From Acidimicrobiia bacterium (GTDB lineage: Bacteria > Actinomycetota > Acidimicrobiia > Spongiisociales > ZC4RG35): DNA of 54,792 nt. Both the position numbers and the translations under genes were made by a program. Positions within the stretch are counted from its first letter, which is position 1, and every line of letters begins with the position of its first letter. Positions 40,053 to 49,667 of this stretch are shown here, piece by piece. The notes under the pieces were generated by a model. The model had not been told where the DNA came from, ran no database searches, and worked only from the letters and a program-made list of their open reading frames with translations. The DNA is taken from contig JACCTH010000045.1 of the NCBI GenBank assembly GCA_013812505.1, forward strand, positions 1 to 54,792. The letters are read 5' to 3'.

Positions 40053-41126
40053 ATGCCCGCAATCCGTCCGGAGGTGAGCCGCCTCTCTCCTTACGAGGCC
40101 GGCCGCCCCATCGAGGAAGTCGCTCGCGAGTTCGGGTTCTCACCCAACGAGGTGATCAAGCTGGCTTCCAACGAGAGCCCCGAACCTCCCTTCCCCGAGG
40201 CCATTGCCGCTATCGCCGAAGCCGCTTCTTCGGTGAATCGCTATCCGGACAACGGTTGGGACGCCTTGGCCGACGCGGTCGGCAACTGGCTGTCGATCGA
40301 CCCGTCCAACCTCATGTTCGCGGGCGGCAGCTCCGAGCTCCTTCGCGTTTTCTCGTTGGCGGTGGCCGGGTCAGGCACGAGCACCGTCTATCCCTGGCCG
40401 TCTTTCATCATCTATCGGTTGGCGCCGACGCTGGCCGGCAGCTCACTGGTCGAGGTTCCTTTGACGAGCAGAATGCGACTCGATCCCGAAGCCTTGGTGG
40501 CAGCCGTGCGGACGGACACGACGCTGCTCTTCCTCTGCAATCCCAATAACCCCACGGGTACCTATCTCAGCGGAGAGGCGGTGGATCAGGTCATTGAAAA
40601 CGTTCCAGAGAATGTCCTGGTCGTCGTCGACGAGGCCTACTTCGAGTATGTCACTGCGCCTGACTATCGGACAGCGATCCTCAACGCCCTTGCTCGCCCC
40701 AATGTCGTCGTCACCCGAACTTTCTCCAAAATCTTTGGGCTCGCGGCGCTCCGAGTGGGCTATGCGGTCGGGCAGTCCTCGACCCTGCGGGAGCTTCGAC
40801 GGGCGCAAGCCCCTTTCACCGTTGGTTCACTGGGTCAGGCGGCAGCGATCGCTTCACTACAGCATCCCGAGCGGATCTGGGCTCGGCAAAGAACCAACGA
40901 AGTGGAACGCACCCGCCTCGCAAAGGAATTGCTGGTCCGTGAGATCAAGTTCGTTCCCTCGCAAGCCAACTTCATCTTTATGCGCGGTCCGCTCGGTCCG
41001 GAAACCGGACAGGCGTTGCTCAGGCAGGGAGTAATCGTTCGCGAATTCAAAGATTGGATCAGAGTGACGATCGGAACCGCGGACGAGAACGATCGCTTCC
41101 TGCGAGTTCTCGACGGCCTAAGTTGA
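40053..41126 (+). CDS. hisC: Histidinol-phosphate aminotransferase
   Basis: 357 residues of PLP aminotransferase fold type I. Features: KLASNESPEPPFPEA, substrate/PLP segment FLCNPNNPTGTYLSGEAVDQ, Asp in VVDEAYFEYV, and the PLP lysine in TRTFSKIFGLAALRVGYAVG. It transfers an amino group to imidazole-acetol phosphate in histidine synthesis. Related enzymes can also take aromatic substrates. No other his biosynthesis genes are in the window, while a histidine degradation region starts 2.2 kb downstream. Confidence 0.9.
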   Translation: MPAIRPEVSRLSPYEAGRPIEEVAREFGFSPNEVIKLASNESPEPPFPEAIAAIAEAASSVNRYPDNGWDALADAVGNWLSIDPSNLMFAGGSSELLRVFSLAVAGSGTSTVYPWPSFIIYRLAPTLAGSSLVEVPLTSRMRLDPEALVAAVRTDTTLLFLCNPNNPTGTYLSGEAVDQVIENVPENVLVVVDEAYFEYVTAPDYRTAILNALARPNVVVTRTFSKIFGLAALRVGYAVGQSSTLRELRRAQAPFTVGSLGQAAAIASLQHPERIWARQRTNEVERTRLAKELLVREIKFVPSQANFIFMRGPLGPETGQALLRQGVIVREFKDWIRVTIGTADENDRFLRVLDGLS

Positions 41127-41149
41127 CCCTTCCAAAAAGGGAGATCGGA

Positions 41150-41557
41150 ATGGCCACACTCGAAGGGTTCTGCAGGATCGAAGCCACCCTCACCCCGCGT
41201 GTTCTCGGCAACATGCCCCAAGGCACGCGCATCGACTTCGGATTCGAGGGCATGGCCACGTCAAGTCATTGGGAAGGGGAACGGCCCGTGCGGGGAGTGG
41301 ACTACTCCACCGTTCGTTCCGACGGAAACATGGACCTTGATATCAGGGCGACGATTGGGGAAAAACGAGAGACGGTTTCCTATCGGGGCACCGGCGTGTC
41401 GCTGGTCAAGAGTCCGACCGAGGCTCATCCGCAGGAATTGATCACCTTCGCCACCGGCAACGCTGACCTTGCCTGGCTCAATTCGGTAATCGGGGTGGCA
41501 ATGGGCGAAGGAAAAGATGGGAAAATCGGCATCGTCGTCTACGTAGTCAGGGACTGA
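41150..41557 (+). CDS. DUF3237 family protein
   Basis: 135 residues from ATG 41150, with the ribosome-binding site AAAGGGAGA upstream. LEGFCRIEATLTPRVLGNMP, RGVDYSTVRSDGNMDLDIRA and TGVSLVKSPTEA are typical of the small beta-barrel DUF3237/UPF0311 family, whose function is not established. The stop overlaps the next start (TGATG), so the two form a coupled pair. Confidence 0.75.
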   Translation: MATLEGFCRIEATLTPRVLGNMPQGTRIDFGFEGMATSSHWEGERPVRGVDYSTVRSDGNMDLDIRATIGEKRETVSYRGTGVSLVKSPTEAHPQELITFATGNADLAWLNSVIGVAMGEGKDGKIGIVVYVVRD

Positions 41558-42138
41558 TGATCGACACCATCGGATTGCTGGCCGGTACCGGCTGGGCTGC
41601 CGGTCTCAATCTATATCTCGCCACCTTTCTCCTGGGTCTGGCCGGGCGGCTCGACTGGCTCGACGTGCCGGCCGTGTTGCAACGCACCGATGTGATGATT
41701 GGCGCGGGAGTTCTCTACGGGATCGAGTTCCTCGCCGACAAGATTCCCTACCTCGACAATGTATGGGACGCAGTTCACACCTTCGTGCGCCCCCTCGGCG
41801 CGGGAGTCCTCGGCTATTTGCTGGCCGGTGAGTCAGTTTCGGTTTCCCAGATTGTCGGCGCCTTGTTTTCGGGATCGCTGGCGCTGTCGTCGCATTCCGC
41901 CAAAGCCACGACTCGTGCTGCGGTCAACACCTCGCCCGAGCCCTTCTCGAATATCTTCCTGTCGTTGATGGAGGACGGGATCGTCGCCGGGTTGGTGGCG
42001 CTCGCCATTGCCAACCCGGTGATCGCGCTCATCGTGGTCGCGATCCTGACGGTCCTCGCCGTCTGGCTGGTGATCAAGCTGTTCGGAGCTATTCGCCGCG
42101 TTCGCGAACGCTGGGCCGCTCCTCGGCCGGTGGCTTAG
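41557..42138 (+). CDS. DUF4126 membrane protein
   Basis: 193 residues with about five hydrophobic segments. The family-typical start IGLLAGTGWAAGLNLYLATF is followed by the central IEFLADKIPYLDNVWDAVHT and SSHSAKATTRAAVNTSPEPF. Members are small inner-membrane proteins of unknown function. It is coupled to the DUF3237 gene by a one-base stop/start overlap and ends overlapping the convergent enoyl-CoA hydratase gene by 4 bp. Confidence 0.85.
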   Translation: MIDTIGLLAGTGWAAGLNLYLATFLLGLAGRLDWLDVPAVLQRTDVMIGAGVLYGIEFLADKIPYLDNVWDAVHTFVRPLGAGVLGYLLAGESVSVSQIVGALFSGSLALSSHSAKATTRAAVNTSPEPFSNIFLSLMEDGIVAGLVALAIANPVIALIVVAILTVLAVWLVIKLFGAIRRVRERWAAPRPVA

Positions 42139-42902
42139 CGACGGAAGTCCGGCGGCCGCTTTTCCAGGAACGCCTTCATTCCTTCCAAGTGCTGGGAGCT
42201 AACTCCGAGCTCGTCCTGTACCCGTTGCTCTTCGGCAAGCGCCTCGGTAAATGACCGCGCGGTGGCACCCCAGAGGATTTGGCGGTTGGCGACAAAGGCG
42301 CCCTTGGGACCGTCGGCCAGTTGCTTTGCCTTAGTCATGGCTTCATCCATCAGATCAGCAGTGGTTGCGGCGCCAAGCCCGAGCCGTTCGGCTTCATCCG
42401 GTCCGAGACGCCGATTGCTGACCGTGAACTCGATCGCCCGACTCAGTCCCAAATGCTTGACCAAAAGCCAGGTGGAACCGGTGTCGGGGACCAACCCGAG
42501 GCCGATGAAGGCCGAAAGGAGATACGCCTGCGGGGCGAAAATACGTAGGTCGCAGGCAAGAGCGATTCCCATTCCGGCACCCGCTGCGACGCCGTTGAGG
42601 GCGGCGATGGTCGGCAGCTCAGCAGCGAACAAAGCCTCCGCCATGGGGTTGAACCTCTCGTCGAGGACCCGAGCCAGCATGGGTCCACCATGGTCGTATT
42701 CCGAGATGAGATCGGACAGATCGGCACCGGCACAGAAGGCCTTGCCGCTGCCGGTGATGATCGCGGCTCGGGCCTCCTCGCCGGCTCGAGCCAGCGCGGT
42801 CACCAAGCCCGCACTCAAATCCGCTGACACCGAGTTGAACCGTTCCGGCCGGGCGAGGGTGATCACCGCCACCTCACCGTCAAGCTGATAGTGCACGGAC
42901 AC
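42135..42902 (-). CDS. Enoyl-CoA hydratase/isomerase family protein
   Basis: 255 residues of the crotonase fold: TGSGKAFCAGADLSDL (oxyanion loop), TIAALNGVAAGAGMGIALAC, FIGLGLVPDTGSTWLLVKHL, ending EGMKAFLEKRPPDFR. This end and the GLVPDTGST segment resemble PaaG-type 1,2-epoxyphenylacetyl-CoA isomerases, but the substrate cannot be fixed. GTG at 42902 is chosen: TATTCT lies 7 nt before it, and the longer reading has no homology. It stands alone. Confidence 0.9.
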   Translation of the reverse strand: MSVHYQLDGEVAVITLARPERFNSVSADLSAGLVTALARAGEEARAAIITGSGKAFCAGADLSDLISEYDHGGPMLARVLDERFNPMAEALFAAELPTIAALNGVAAGAGMGIALACDLRIFAPQAYLLSAFIGLGLVPDTGSTWLLVKHLGLSRAIEFTVSNRRLGPDEAERLGLGAATTADLMDEAMTKAKQLADGPKGAFVANRQILWGATARSFTEALAEEQRVQDELGVSSQHLEGMKAFLEKRPPDFRR

Positions 42903-42995
42903 TTTTCTGAGAATAGAGGTCAGGTACGTGTCTCCTTTCTCCCCAGCGGTGGGGAGCACATTCGATGGCTATCCGTCGCGGGAAGGCCCTCGTGC

Positions 42996-43270
42996 CGATC
43001 TGAAATTTGTTACTACATCCATTGCCCTGGCGTCATTTGTTACTACATCCGCGTTTTCCGCTGATCTAGTACCGAATTTGCTGTGGACCACGGATGTGCT
43101 GCCAAATTTCGACTCTCCTGCTCCGTGGGTTGCGATCAGCTCAGAGAAACCCGACACCCGCCTCGATAATTCGGCAGGTGAGGAACGCCTAAAACGTTCT
43201 TTGGCGTCAGCGACACGGTTTCGGCGCTGGTACCGAATTTGCTGAAAACCGTTCCTCACCTGCCGAATTT
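42996..43270. repeat. Gene-free region rich in direct and inverted repeats upstream of hutH
   Basis: The 476-bp spacer carries ATTTGTTACTACATCC twice (43005-43020 and 43035-43050, 30-bp period). TACCGAATTTGCTG also occurs twice (43070-43083 and 43231-43244). A perfect 20-bp inverted repeat, AATTCGGCAGGTGAGGAACG (43168-43187) and its complement (43250-43269), spans 62 bp. Related cores GCCAAATTTCG and GCCGAATTTCG add to the pattern. The remaining part to 43365 holds nothing recognisable. No open frame here has gene-like composition. Confidence 0.8.
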
Positions 43271-43365
43271 CGCCCCCAGACGGCCAGAGCACTGCCCGGC
43301 ATCTCGCTTCCCCCGTCCAAGTAGAGCGACATATCCCAGGGGGAGAGGGAGGAAGCCCGAACCGC

Positions 43366-43371
43366 TACGCT
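43366..43371 (+). promoter_or_regulatory. -10 box (TACGCT) for hutH
   Basis: TACGCT ends 7 nt before the hutH ATG at 43379; no Shine-Dalgarno sequence. Same layout as hutI, whose TACCCT (49655-49660) also lies 7 nt before its ATG. Confidence 0.45.
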
Positions 43372-43378
43372 CGGACGC

Positions 43379-44905
43379 ATGGGTGCCGTCGTCTCTATAA
43401 CGGGCGACCCACTTCAAATCGATGACGTGATCGCGGTGGCTCGGGGCGGCGCCAAGGCCGAGCTTGGAGCAAATGTGGCCGAAAGAATGGCACCGGCGCG
43501 AGCCCTGGTCGAAAAGGCAGTTGCCAGCGATTCCATCGTCTACGGGATCACGACTGGTTTCGGAGCGCTGGCCTCAACCAGGGTCAGCCCGAACCAGGCG
43601 GCTGACCTGCAGGTCAACCTGTTGCGAAGTCACGCCGCCGGGGTCGGCCGGCCGCTGCCCGATGAACTGGTGCGAGCGATGCTGCTCCTCCGAGCGCGCA
43701 CCCTGAGCCAGGGCCATTCAGGAGTGCGACCAGAAATTCCCGCCGCCCTCATCGACCTGCTCAATCGTGAAGTTCTTCCGGTAGTTCCTTCGCAGGGCTC
43801 GGTGGGCGCCTCGGGTGACTTGGCGCCCTTCGCCCATCTCGCCCTGCCGCTGATCGGCGAGGGCGAGGTGAAAGTGGCGGGCGAAGTGATGAACGCCGCG
43901 GACGCGATTGCGGACGGACTACTAAGGCCACTTCGTTTGGAAGCCAAGGAAGGGCTCTCGTTGCTTAACGGCACCGAGGGGATGCTGGCGATGGCTTGCC
44001 TGGCGATCGACGACTCGCATCGCCTGGTGAGGGCGGCCGACGCGGCATGCGCGATGTCGGTCGAAGCCTTGACCGGCTCATCGCGCCCTTTCTTTCCCCA
44101 ACTTCATCGGGTCCGTCCCCATCCCGGGCAAATTCTCTCCGCCGCCCGCATCGCGCGTTTGCTCGCCGCCTCTGAGATCGATGCCAGCCATCACGAAGAC
44201 TTTGTCCATGCAGTCCAAGATGCGTACTCACTGCGCTGTGCCCCCCAGGTGCACGGAGCGGTTTTCGACACCATCGAACACGCTGCTGCGGTGGCGCAGA
44301 GAGAGCTCGGATCGGTCGTCGACAACCCGATTGTCTTTCCTGAGGAAGGAGAGGTTCTTTCCGGCGGCAATTTCCATGGTGAGCCATTGGCGTTCATCCT
44401 CGACTTTCTCGGCATCGCGGTGGCCGAGCTTGGTTCTATCTCGGAGCGGCGAATCGATCGGATGCTCGACCCGGAACGATCGGCCGGCCTGCCTGCGTTC
44501 CTCGCCCGGTCGCCCGGTCTCCACTCGGGTTACATGATGTCGCAGTACACCGCCGCCGCATTGGTCGCCGAGAATCGGGTGCTGGCCCATCCGGCCTCGG
44601 TCGACTCGATACCGACCTCCGGCTCCCAAGAGGATCATGTGTCGATGGGTTGGGGGGCAGGGCGGAAGCTGGCCCCGATCATCATGAACGTCACGACGAT
44701 CATCGCCATCGAGATGATGATCGCTGCCCAAGGCCTTGAGTTCCGCCTCCCCCTCCGGCCCGGTCCTGGCGTGAGACGACTGCTGGAGCTAGTGCGAAGC
44801 GAGGTCCCGCCCCTCGACGTTGATCGACCCATCGGGGGCGAGATCGAAACCGTTGCCCGCCTAATCCGCAGCGGAGCGGTGGACGCGGCGCTGGGGAATG
44901 GCTGA
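43379..44905 (+). CDS. hutH: Histidine ammonia-lyase
   Basis: 508 residues, the family length. The MIO-forming triad Ala144-Ser145-Gly146 lies in GSVGASGDLAPFAHLALPL; the catalytic tyrosine segment is VYGITTGFGAL (Tyr55). Further signatures are LLNGTEGMLAM, SLRCAPQVHGAVFDTIEHAA, DNPIVFPEEGEVLSGGNFHG and SGSQEDHVSMG. It deaminates histidine to urocanate, the first step of histidine use. hutU and hutI follow in the region, separated by other genes. Confidence 0.96.
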   Translation: MGAVVSITGDPLQIDDVIAVARGGAKAELGANVAERMAPARALVEKAVASDSIVYGITTGFGALASTRVSPNQAADLQVNLLRSHAAGVGRPLPDELVRAMLLLRARTLSQGHSGVRPEIPAALIDLLNREVLPVVPSQGSVGASGDLAPFAHLALPLIGEGEVKVAGEVMNAADAIADGLLRPLRLEAKEGLSLLNGTEGMLAMACLAIDDSHRLVRAADAACAMSVEALTGSSRPFFPQLHRVRPHPGQILSAARIARLLAASEIDASHHEDFVHAVQDAYSLRCAPQVHGAVFDTIEHAAAVAQRELGSVVDNPIVFPEEGEVLSGGNFHGEPLAFILDFLGIAVAELGSISERRIDRMLDPERSAGLPAFLARSPGLHSGYMMSQYTAAALVAENRVLAHPASVDSIPTSGSQEDHVSMGWGAGRKLAPIIMNVTTIIAIEMMIAAQGLEFRLPLRPGPGVRRLLELVRSEVPPLDVDRPIGGEIETVARLIRSGAVDAALGNG

Positions 44906-44930
44906 AGCCGCTAGCTCAACCAGCCGATAG

Positions 44931-45773
44931 ATGGCGGAAGACCAAGGGGAGATGCGACAGATGAGGTTCAACGGACGGCTTCTGACCGAGGCCGACTCCA
45001 AGGCTTGGCTGAAAAGCGAGATCTCGATCTCAGGTACCAAAGTCGAGCTCAGTGCCGGGGACGATCTCCTCGGTAGCTGGCCAGTTGGCCAAGTCAAGGC
45101 CCAACGAATCGAAGGGGATCGGTTCGAGCTTTATCTCGGAGACGATCGCGCCGTCTTTGCCGCTGACGACGCCCTCGCCTTCTCCTACGAAGCATTGCCC
45201 AAACTCGCCAAGACGCCCCTGGTCGAAGCTGCCCAGGGATTCCGCAAACTGTTGGGAGCTGGGCGCAAGCCGCCGACGCCAGTTGAGGTTCCGGCGGATG
45301 TCCGACCAGAGCCCGAGGTGGTCGCACCCGGAGACTTACCCGCCAATGTGAAGCGCTTGCGAGAGCTAATCGAAGTCGCCCGAGCCAACCGGCAACCACC
45401 GGCACCCGCGAAGTTCGCACTCGAAGCAGAGGACGAGTTTGTGCTGGATGAGCTTCCAGCCAACCTTTACCCCGAATTGCCGGCGGACCCCGAGCCGCAG
45501 GACGAGCACGATCCCGAGCCGGGCCCAATCTGGTCGAGGCCGGAAGGAAACCACCCGCGCCCATTCGCCGTTGCCCCCGAGCCCAAACCGGTAGCTCTTT
45601 CTATTGTCGATCCACCCGCCGTCGATCTGGGTTCCGTCTTCGGTGATGACTCCGACCTTGCCGACGAGATAGATCAACTTGCCCAGCAGATCAAACGCTC
45701 CCAACTGAGCGAGGCACAAACCGAGGCATCAATCAACCTCATCCGTTCGCTTCGCGCTCTCCTCGACAGCTAG
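44931..45773 (+). CDS. Hypothetical protein with N-terminal PH-like segment and acidic/Pro-rich middle
   Basis: 280 residues, no family recognised with confidence. Residues 10-85 look like a compact beta-rich domain (MRFNGRLLTEADSKAWLKSE, ELYLGDDRAVFAADDALAFS). Residues 115-240 are rich in Pro, Glu and Asp, likely disordered, and the last 40 (DEIDQLAQQIKRSQLSEAQT) form a helical, coiled-coil-like tail. The start could be ATG 44931 or the ATG ten codons on. It lies between hutH and the S66 peptidase with short gaps and may be co-transcribed with them. Confidence 0.75.
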   Translation: MAEDQGEMRQMRFNGRLLTEADSKAWLKSEISISGTKVELSAGDDLLGSWPVGQVKAQRIEGDRFELYLGDDRAVFAADDALAFSYEALPKLAKTPLVEAAQGFRKLLGAGRKPPTPVEVPADVRPEPEVVAPGDLPANVKRLRELIEVARANRQPPAPAKFALEAEDEFVLDELPANLYPELPADPEPQDEHDPEPGPIWSRPEGNHPRPFAVAPEPKPVALSIVDPPAVDLGSVFGDDSDLADEIDQLAQQIKRSQLSEAQTEASINLIRSLRALLDS

Positions 45774-45800
45774 GGGGCTCAACGCGTACGGTGGGGGGGA

Positions 45801-46859
45801 ATGGTCAAGCCCGCGCGACCCGACCTTGTCGTACCTCCCAAACTGGCACCCGGCGACCGGGTTGCCATCGTCTCGCCTTCGTGGGCCGGTCCCGGGGTGT
45901 TCCCAGCAGTCCATGACCTGGGGCTTCAACGGCTTCGCGAGATATACAGCCATGAGCCCTTCGACGTGCCGACTACGCGAAAGGTAGGAGCGACTGCGCA
46001 GGAACGCGCCGCCGATGTCATGTCTGCCTTCACCGACCCAGAGATCAAGGCGGTGATGGCTTCGATCGGCGGAGATGACCAGATCACCGTCCTCAAGCAC
46101 CTCGATCCCGCTGTCCTTCGGGCCAATCCAAAGCCATATTTCGGCTATAGCGACAACACCAACCTGCTCATGTATATCTGGAATCTGGGCATCGTCGGCT
46201 ACCACGGTGGGTCGACCATGGTGCACCTCGGCCGGCCAGGCGCGATGCATCCCGTGACCGAGCAATCCCTGCGGACCGCGCTGTTCGAGTCCGGTGAGGT
46301 CGTATTGGCCCCGAGCCCAGACTTCACCGACGAGCACGGGGACTGGGCCGATGTAGCCAGCTTGGACCGGGAACCAAACATGCGACCAGGCACGCCGTGG
46401 CGATGGGGTGGCCACGCGGTGTCTGTGACGGGCCCGACTTGGGGTGGCTGTTTGGAGATTGTCGACTGGCACCTGCGCGCCGGTCGATGGCTACTGGCAC
46501 CTGAGGCGTATGCCGGGTGCGTGCTGATGCTGGAAACCTCCGAAGAGATGCCCTCGCCAATTTTCGTCCACAGGGCCCTCGTGGGGATGGGGGAGCGCGG
46601 CCTGCTGGAGCAATTCTCCGCAGTCGTCTGGGGGCGACCGAAGGCGTGGGACTCGATCAACCGCCAGACGCCGGAAGAGCGAGACGCCTTTACCGAAGAG
46701 CAATTCAACACAGTTGATCGGGTGCTAGATATCTACCACCCTGGCGTGCCAAGGGTGTTTGGGCTCGACATTGGTCACACCGACCCGCAGCTGATCATTC
46801 CTTATGGCGGCCAGATCACTGTCGATAGGATTCGCGAGCAGGTCCAGGTCACCTACTGA
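45801..46859 (+). CDS. S66-family serine peptidase (LD-carboxypeptidase / MccF-like)
   Basis: 352 residues. The start LAPGDRVAIVSPSWAGPGVF is typical of S66. The nucleophile serine lies in PYFGYSDNTNLLMY; the Glu and His of the catalytic triad lie in MLETSEEMPSP and GLDIGHTDPQLIIP. The length and the SDNT motif favour the MccF-like branch, which cleaves acyl-sulfamoyl adenylates or related peptides, over classic LdcA, which trims murein tetrapeptides. Its position between hutH and hutU is not explained by histidine degradation. Confidence 0.88.
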   Translation: MVKPARPDLVVPPKLAPGDRVAIVSPSWAGPGVFPAVHDLGLQRLREIYSHEPFDVPTTRKVGATAQERAADVMSAFTDPEIKAVMASIGGDDQITVLKHLDPAVLRANPKPYFGYSDNTNLLMYIWNLGIVGYHGGSTMVHLGRPGAMHPVTEQSLRTALFESGEVVLAPSPDFTDEHGDWADVASLDREPNMRPGTPWRWGGHAVSVTGPTWGGCLEIVDWHLRAGRWLLAPEAYAGCVLMLETSEEMPSPIFVHRALVGMGERGLLEQFSAVVWGRPKAWDSINRQTPEERDAFTEEQFNTVDRVLDIYHPGVPRVFGLDIGHTDPQLIIPYGGQITVDRIREQVQVTY

Positions 46860-46883
46860 ATCTTTGGGCGCGACAATGGGTGG

Positions 46884-48560
46884 ATGGTCGATCTGCCCTT
46901 CGCTTCCACCTATCGCGGCGCCGAATTGCACACCAAGGGCTGGCTGCAAGAGGCCGCGCTGCGTTGCCTGCAGAACAACCTTGATCCCGAGGTCGCCGAG
47001 GATCCGGAAAACCTCGTGGTCTACGGCGGCCGGGGGAAGGCGGCCCGCAATCGGGAGGCGCTCGGCGCAATCGTCCGCTCGCTGACCGAGCTCGAAAACG
47101 ACCAGACGCTGCTTGTGCAGTCGGGAAAGCCCGTTGGCATCCTCGACACCCATCCGCTCGCCCCCCGCGTCCTGATCGCCAACTCGTTGCTGGTGCCGGA
47201 GTGGGCGACGTGGGAGCACTTCTGGGAGCTTGAAGCTGCCGGTCTGATCATGTATGGGCAGATGACTGCCGGTTCCTGGATCTACATCGGCACCCAGGGC
47301 ATCCTCCAAGGGACTTATCAAACCTTTGTCGCCATCGCCGAGCAGAAGTTTGGTGGGACGTTGGCCGGCACAATCACCCTCACCGGTGGCGTCGGCGGGA
47401 TGGGTGGGGCCCAACCTTTGGCGGTGACGCTCAACGGCGGCGTGGTGATCGCAGTCGACATCGACCCAACCAGGGTGAAAAGGCGTCTCGAGATCGGCTA
47501 CCTCGACGTCCTCGCCCCCGATCTCGACAATGCCTTCCGCCAAGCCGAGGCAGCAAGAGACGCGCGCCAGCCGCTCTCGATCGGGCTCGTGGGAAATGCC
47601 GCCGACGTGTACGCCGAGGTGCAGCGCCGGTCGCTTCCAGTCGACATCGTCACCGACCAAACCTCTGCCCATGATCCTCTCCACGGCTATATCCCCAATG
47701 GTTTCACCCTCGAAGCCGCCGCCGAGCTGCGCGAAGCCGATCCGGCGCGCTACATCGTCGAGAGCCGCCGGGCGATGGCGGAGCACTGCGCGGCGATGGT
47801 GGAGCTCCAACGCGCCGGTGCCGAGGTCTTCGACTACGGCAACAACCTGCGGGGTGAGGCCGTGCTCGGCGGATTCGCTGATGCCTTCTCCTATCCGGGC
47901 TTTGTTCCCGCCTACATCAGGCCGCTCTTCTGCGAGGGCCTCGGGCCGTTTCGTTGGGTGGCGCTCTCAGGTGACCCGGCCGACATTGCCGAAACCGATC
48001 GGGCCGTCGCGGCGCTGTTTCCCGACAACGATCCCCTCCAGCGCTGGCTACGGATCGCCGCCGAAAAGGTGCCTTTCCAGGGGCTCCCGGCCCGCATCTG
48101 CTGGCTCGGTTATGGCGAGCGGCACCAAGCCGGTCTCGCCTTCAACGAACTAGTCGCTAACGGTCGGGTCGCAGCCCCGATCGTGATCGGCCGTGACCAT
48201 CTCGATTCCGGTTCGGTGGCCTCGCCCTATCGCGAGACCGAATCGATGGCGGACGGCTCCGATGCCATCGCCGACTGGCCGATTCTCAACGCTCTCGTCA
48301 ACACCGCCTCCGGGGCCGCGTGGGTGGCAGTGCATCACGGGGGTGGTGTGGGGATCGGGAAATCGATCCATGCCGGCGCCCAGGTCGTGGCCGATGGCAC
48401 CGAGGACGGCGCGTTCCGCGTCGAGCGCGTCCTGACCAACGATCCGGCGATGGGCGTGCTCCGCCATGTCGACGCCGGTTACGAGAAGGCGCGCCGGACC
48501 GCGGAAGAACGCGGGGTGCGCGTGCCGATGACTACGCGGCTTGCGCCACCGGCTCAGTGA
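46884..48560 (+). CDS. hutU: Urocanate hydratase
   Basis: 558 residues. The NAD-binding and active-site segments are clear: [93 protein letters not shown]-type sequence ([20 protein letters not shown]), [11 protein letters not shown] and [15 protein letters not shown]. It converts urocanate to imidazolone propionate using tightly bound NAD. Its 3' end overlaps the convergent DUF4328 gene by 29 bp. Confidence 0.96.
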   Translation: MVDLPFASTYRGAELHTKGWLQEAALRCLQNNLDPEVAEDPENLVVYGGRGKAARNREALGAIVRSLTELENDQTLLVQSGKPVGILDTHPLAPRVLIANSLLVPEWATWEHFWELEAAGLIMYGQMTAGSWIYIGTQGILQGTYQTFVAIAEQKFGGTLAGTITLTGGVGGMGGAQPLAVTLNGGVVIAVDIDPTRVKRRLEIGYLDVLAPDLDNAFRQAEAARDARQPLSIGLVGNAADVYAEVQRRSLPVDIVTDQTSAHDPLHGYIPNGFTLEAAAELREADPARYIVESRRAMAEHCAAMVELQRAGAEVFDYGNNLRGEAVLGGFADAFSYPGFVPAYIRPLFCEGLGPFRWVALSGDPADIAETDRAVAALFPDNDPLQRWLRIAAEKVPFQGLPARICWLGYGERHQAGLAFNELVANGRVAAPIVIGRDHLDSGSVASPYRETESMADGSDAIADWPILNALVNTASGAAWVAVHHGGGVGIGKSIHAGAQVVADGTEDGAFRVERVLTNDPAMGVLRHVDAGYEKARRTAEERGVRVPMTTRLAPPAQ

Positions 48561-49635
48561 GGTCGTCCCCCGAGGGATCGAACAAGTAGCAGATCACCTC
48601 GCGATCTCCGACCTGCCATCCCTGCGCCGACGGAAAGAGATACCCAAACTCGAGAGCCGAGTCTGGATAGGGGACGCCGGTGTAGGGCTCGAATTGGGCA
48701 TAGCACTGCGGCTCGGCCCAATCGGCGATGAGGTCATCGCCTGGATACGCCGACGCCTCGGGATATTCGAGCACTTCATAGACCTCGGCCTCGTGCGGTC
48801 CGTTACAACTGACGTCGATGAAATCAACCTCGGTTTCGCTGAAGCAAGCTCCTACCACGAAAGCGAGGTTGGTCTCGGGGACCGCGGGCAAGTTGCGGAC
48901 GATCTCGGGTAGAGCCACACCAAACAGGCTGCCTCCCATCACCGTCAGCAGTGATGCCCCTCCCGCCCAGAACAGGCCTGCCCTTTCCGTGAGCGTGGGC
49001 CGCCCGGCCGGCCGGCCAGCCGATGCCCGCCGGCTCTCGAGGCCGGAGTTGATGAGCGAGATCAGTCGGATCGCGCAGATCGCCGCCCCGATCCCAACGG
49101 CGGAGGCGGCGATGCCAACGATGAGCGATGTGAGCCACATTTCTGCCAGTCCGGCCACGGAGGAGACGCCGACAAGCGCGTTCATCGCTAGGTAAAGACC
49201 CCACCACCATCTGCGCAGGATTGGTCGATCAATTCCCGCCCGCGCGAGCTCGCCGATCGCCAGGAAGGGGACGAACAAGCTGGCGATGGGGACCAGGATC
49301 CAGAACGCGGCGGCCGGTCGATACTTGGTCGCGGTCATGCTCGAAAGGTTCGAGTGTGCCTGGTACTGCCAGATCAACCAGGCAATGCCACAGATTATGA
49401 ACACACCGAAGTAGGCGAAGCCAACTCCGAAGTCCCAACCATCGGCGAAGAAGGCCTCTTCGGAATTCAGCTCGACTTGGCGTTGCTCCCAGCGAAGCAG
49501 TGTGACGATTCCGGTCAAAAGGGAGACGAGCTCGACGCCGATGAAGCCAAACAGAGTCGCTTGGGCGAGGCGGCCGGCTCCCCCTGCTGACCCCGGAGCA
49601 ACGCGAGTCGGCAGCGGCACGACGGGGGCGGTCAT
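48532..49635 (-). CDS. DUF4328-type membrane protein with C-terminal septum-formation-like domain
   Basis: 367 residues. The N-terminal half has about six hydrophobic segments and the DUF4328 pattern ([40 protein letters not shown]). After one more membrane helix comes an exported domain resembling the Septum_form family: [40 protein letters not shown], with three or four cysteines probably in disulfides. Both are common in actinobacterial surface proteins of unknown role. It interrupts the hut gene run on the opposite strand. Confidence 0.82.
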   Translation of the reverse strand: MTAPVVPLPTRVAPGSAGGAGRLAQATLFGFIGVELVSLLTGIVTLLRWEQRQVELNSEEAFFADGWDFGVGFAYFGVFIICGIAWLIWQYQAHSNLSSMTATKYRPAAAFWILVPIASLFVPFLAIGELARAGIDRPILRRWWWGLYLAMNALVGVSSVAGLAEMWLTSLIVGIAASAVGIGAAICAIRLISLINSGLESRRASAGRPAGRPTLTERAGLFWAGGASLLTVMGGSLFGVALPEIVRNLPAVPETNLAFVVGACFSETEVDFIDVSCNGPHEAEVYEVLEYPEASAYPGDDLIADWAEPQCYAQFEPYTGVPYPDSALEFGYLFPSAQGWQVGDREVICYLFDPSGDDLTEPVAQAA

Positions 49636-49667
49636 GTGCTCAGTTAACCATCGGTACCCTCCGCCGG

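Noticed and set aside
42928-43292. Open frames on both strands in the hutH upstream spacer
   Set aside because: They span direct and inverted repeats, lack ribosome-binding sites and resemble no family.
45801-46859. Microcin C resistance locus
   Set aside because: The S66 peptidase alone does not indicate microcin immunity; no synthesis or export genes accompany it.
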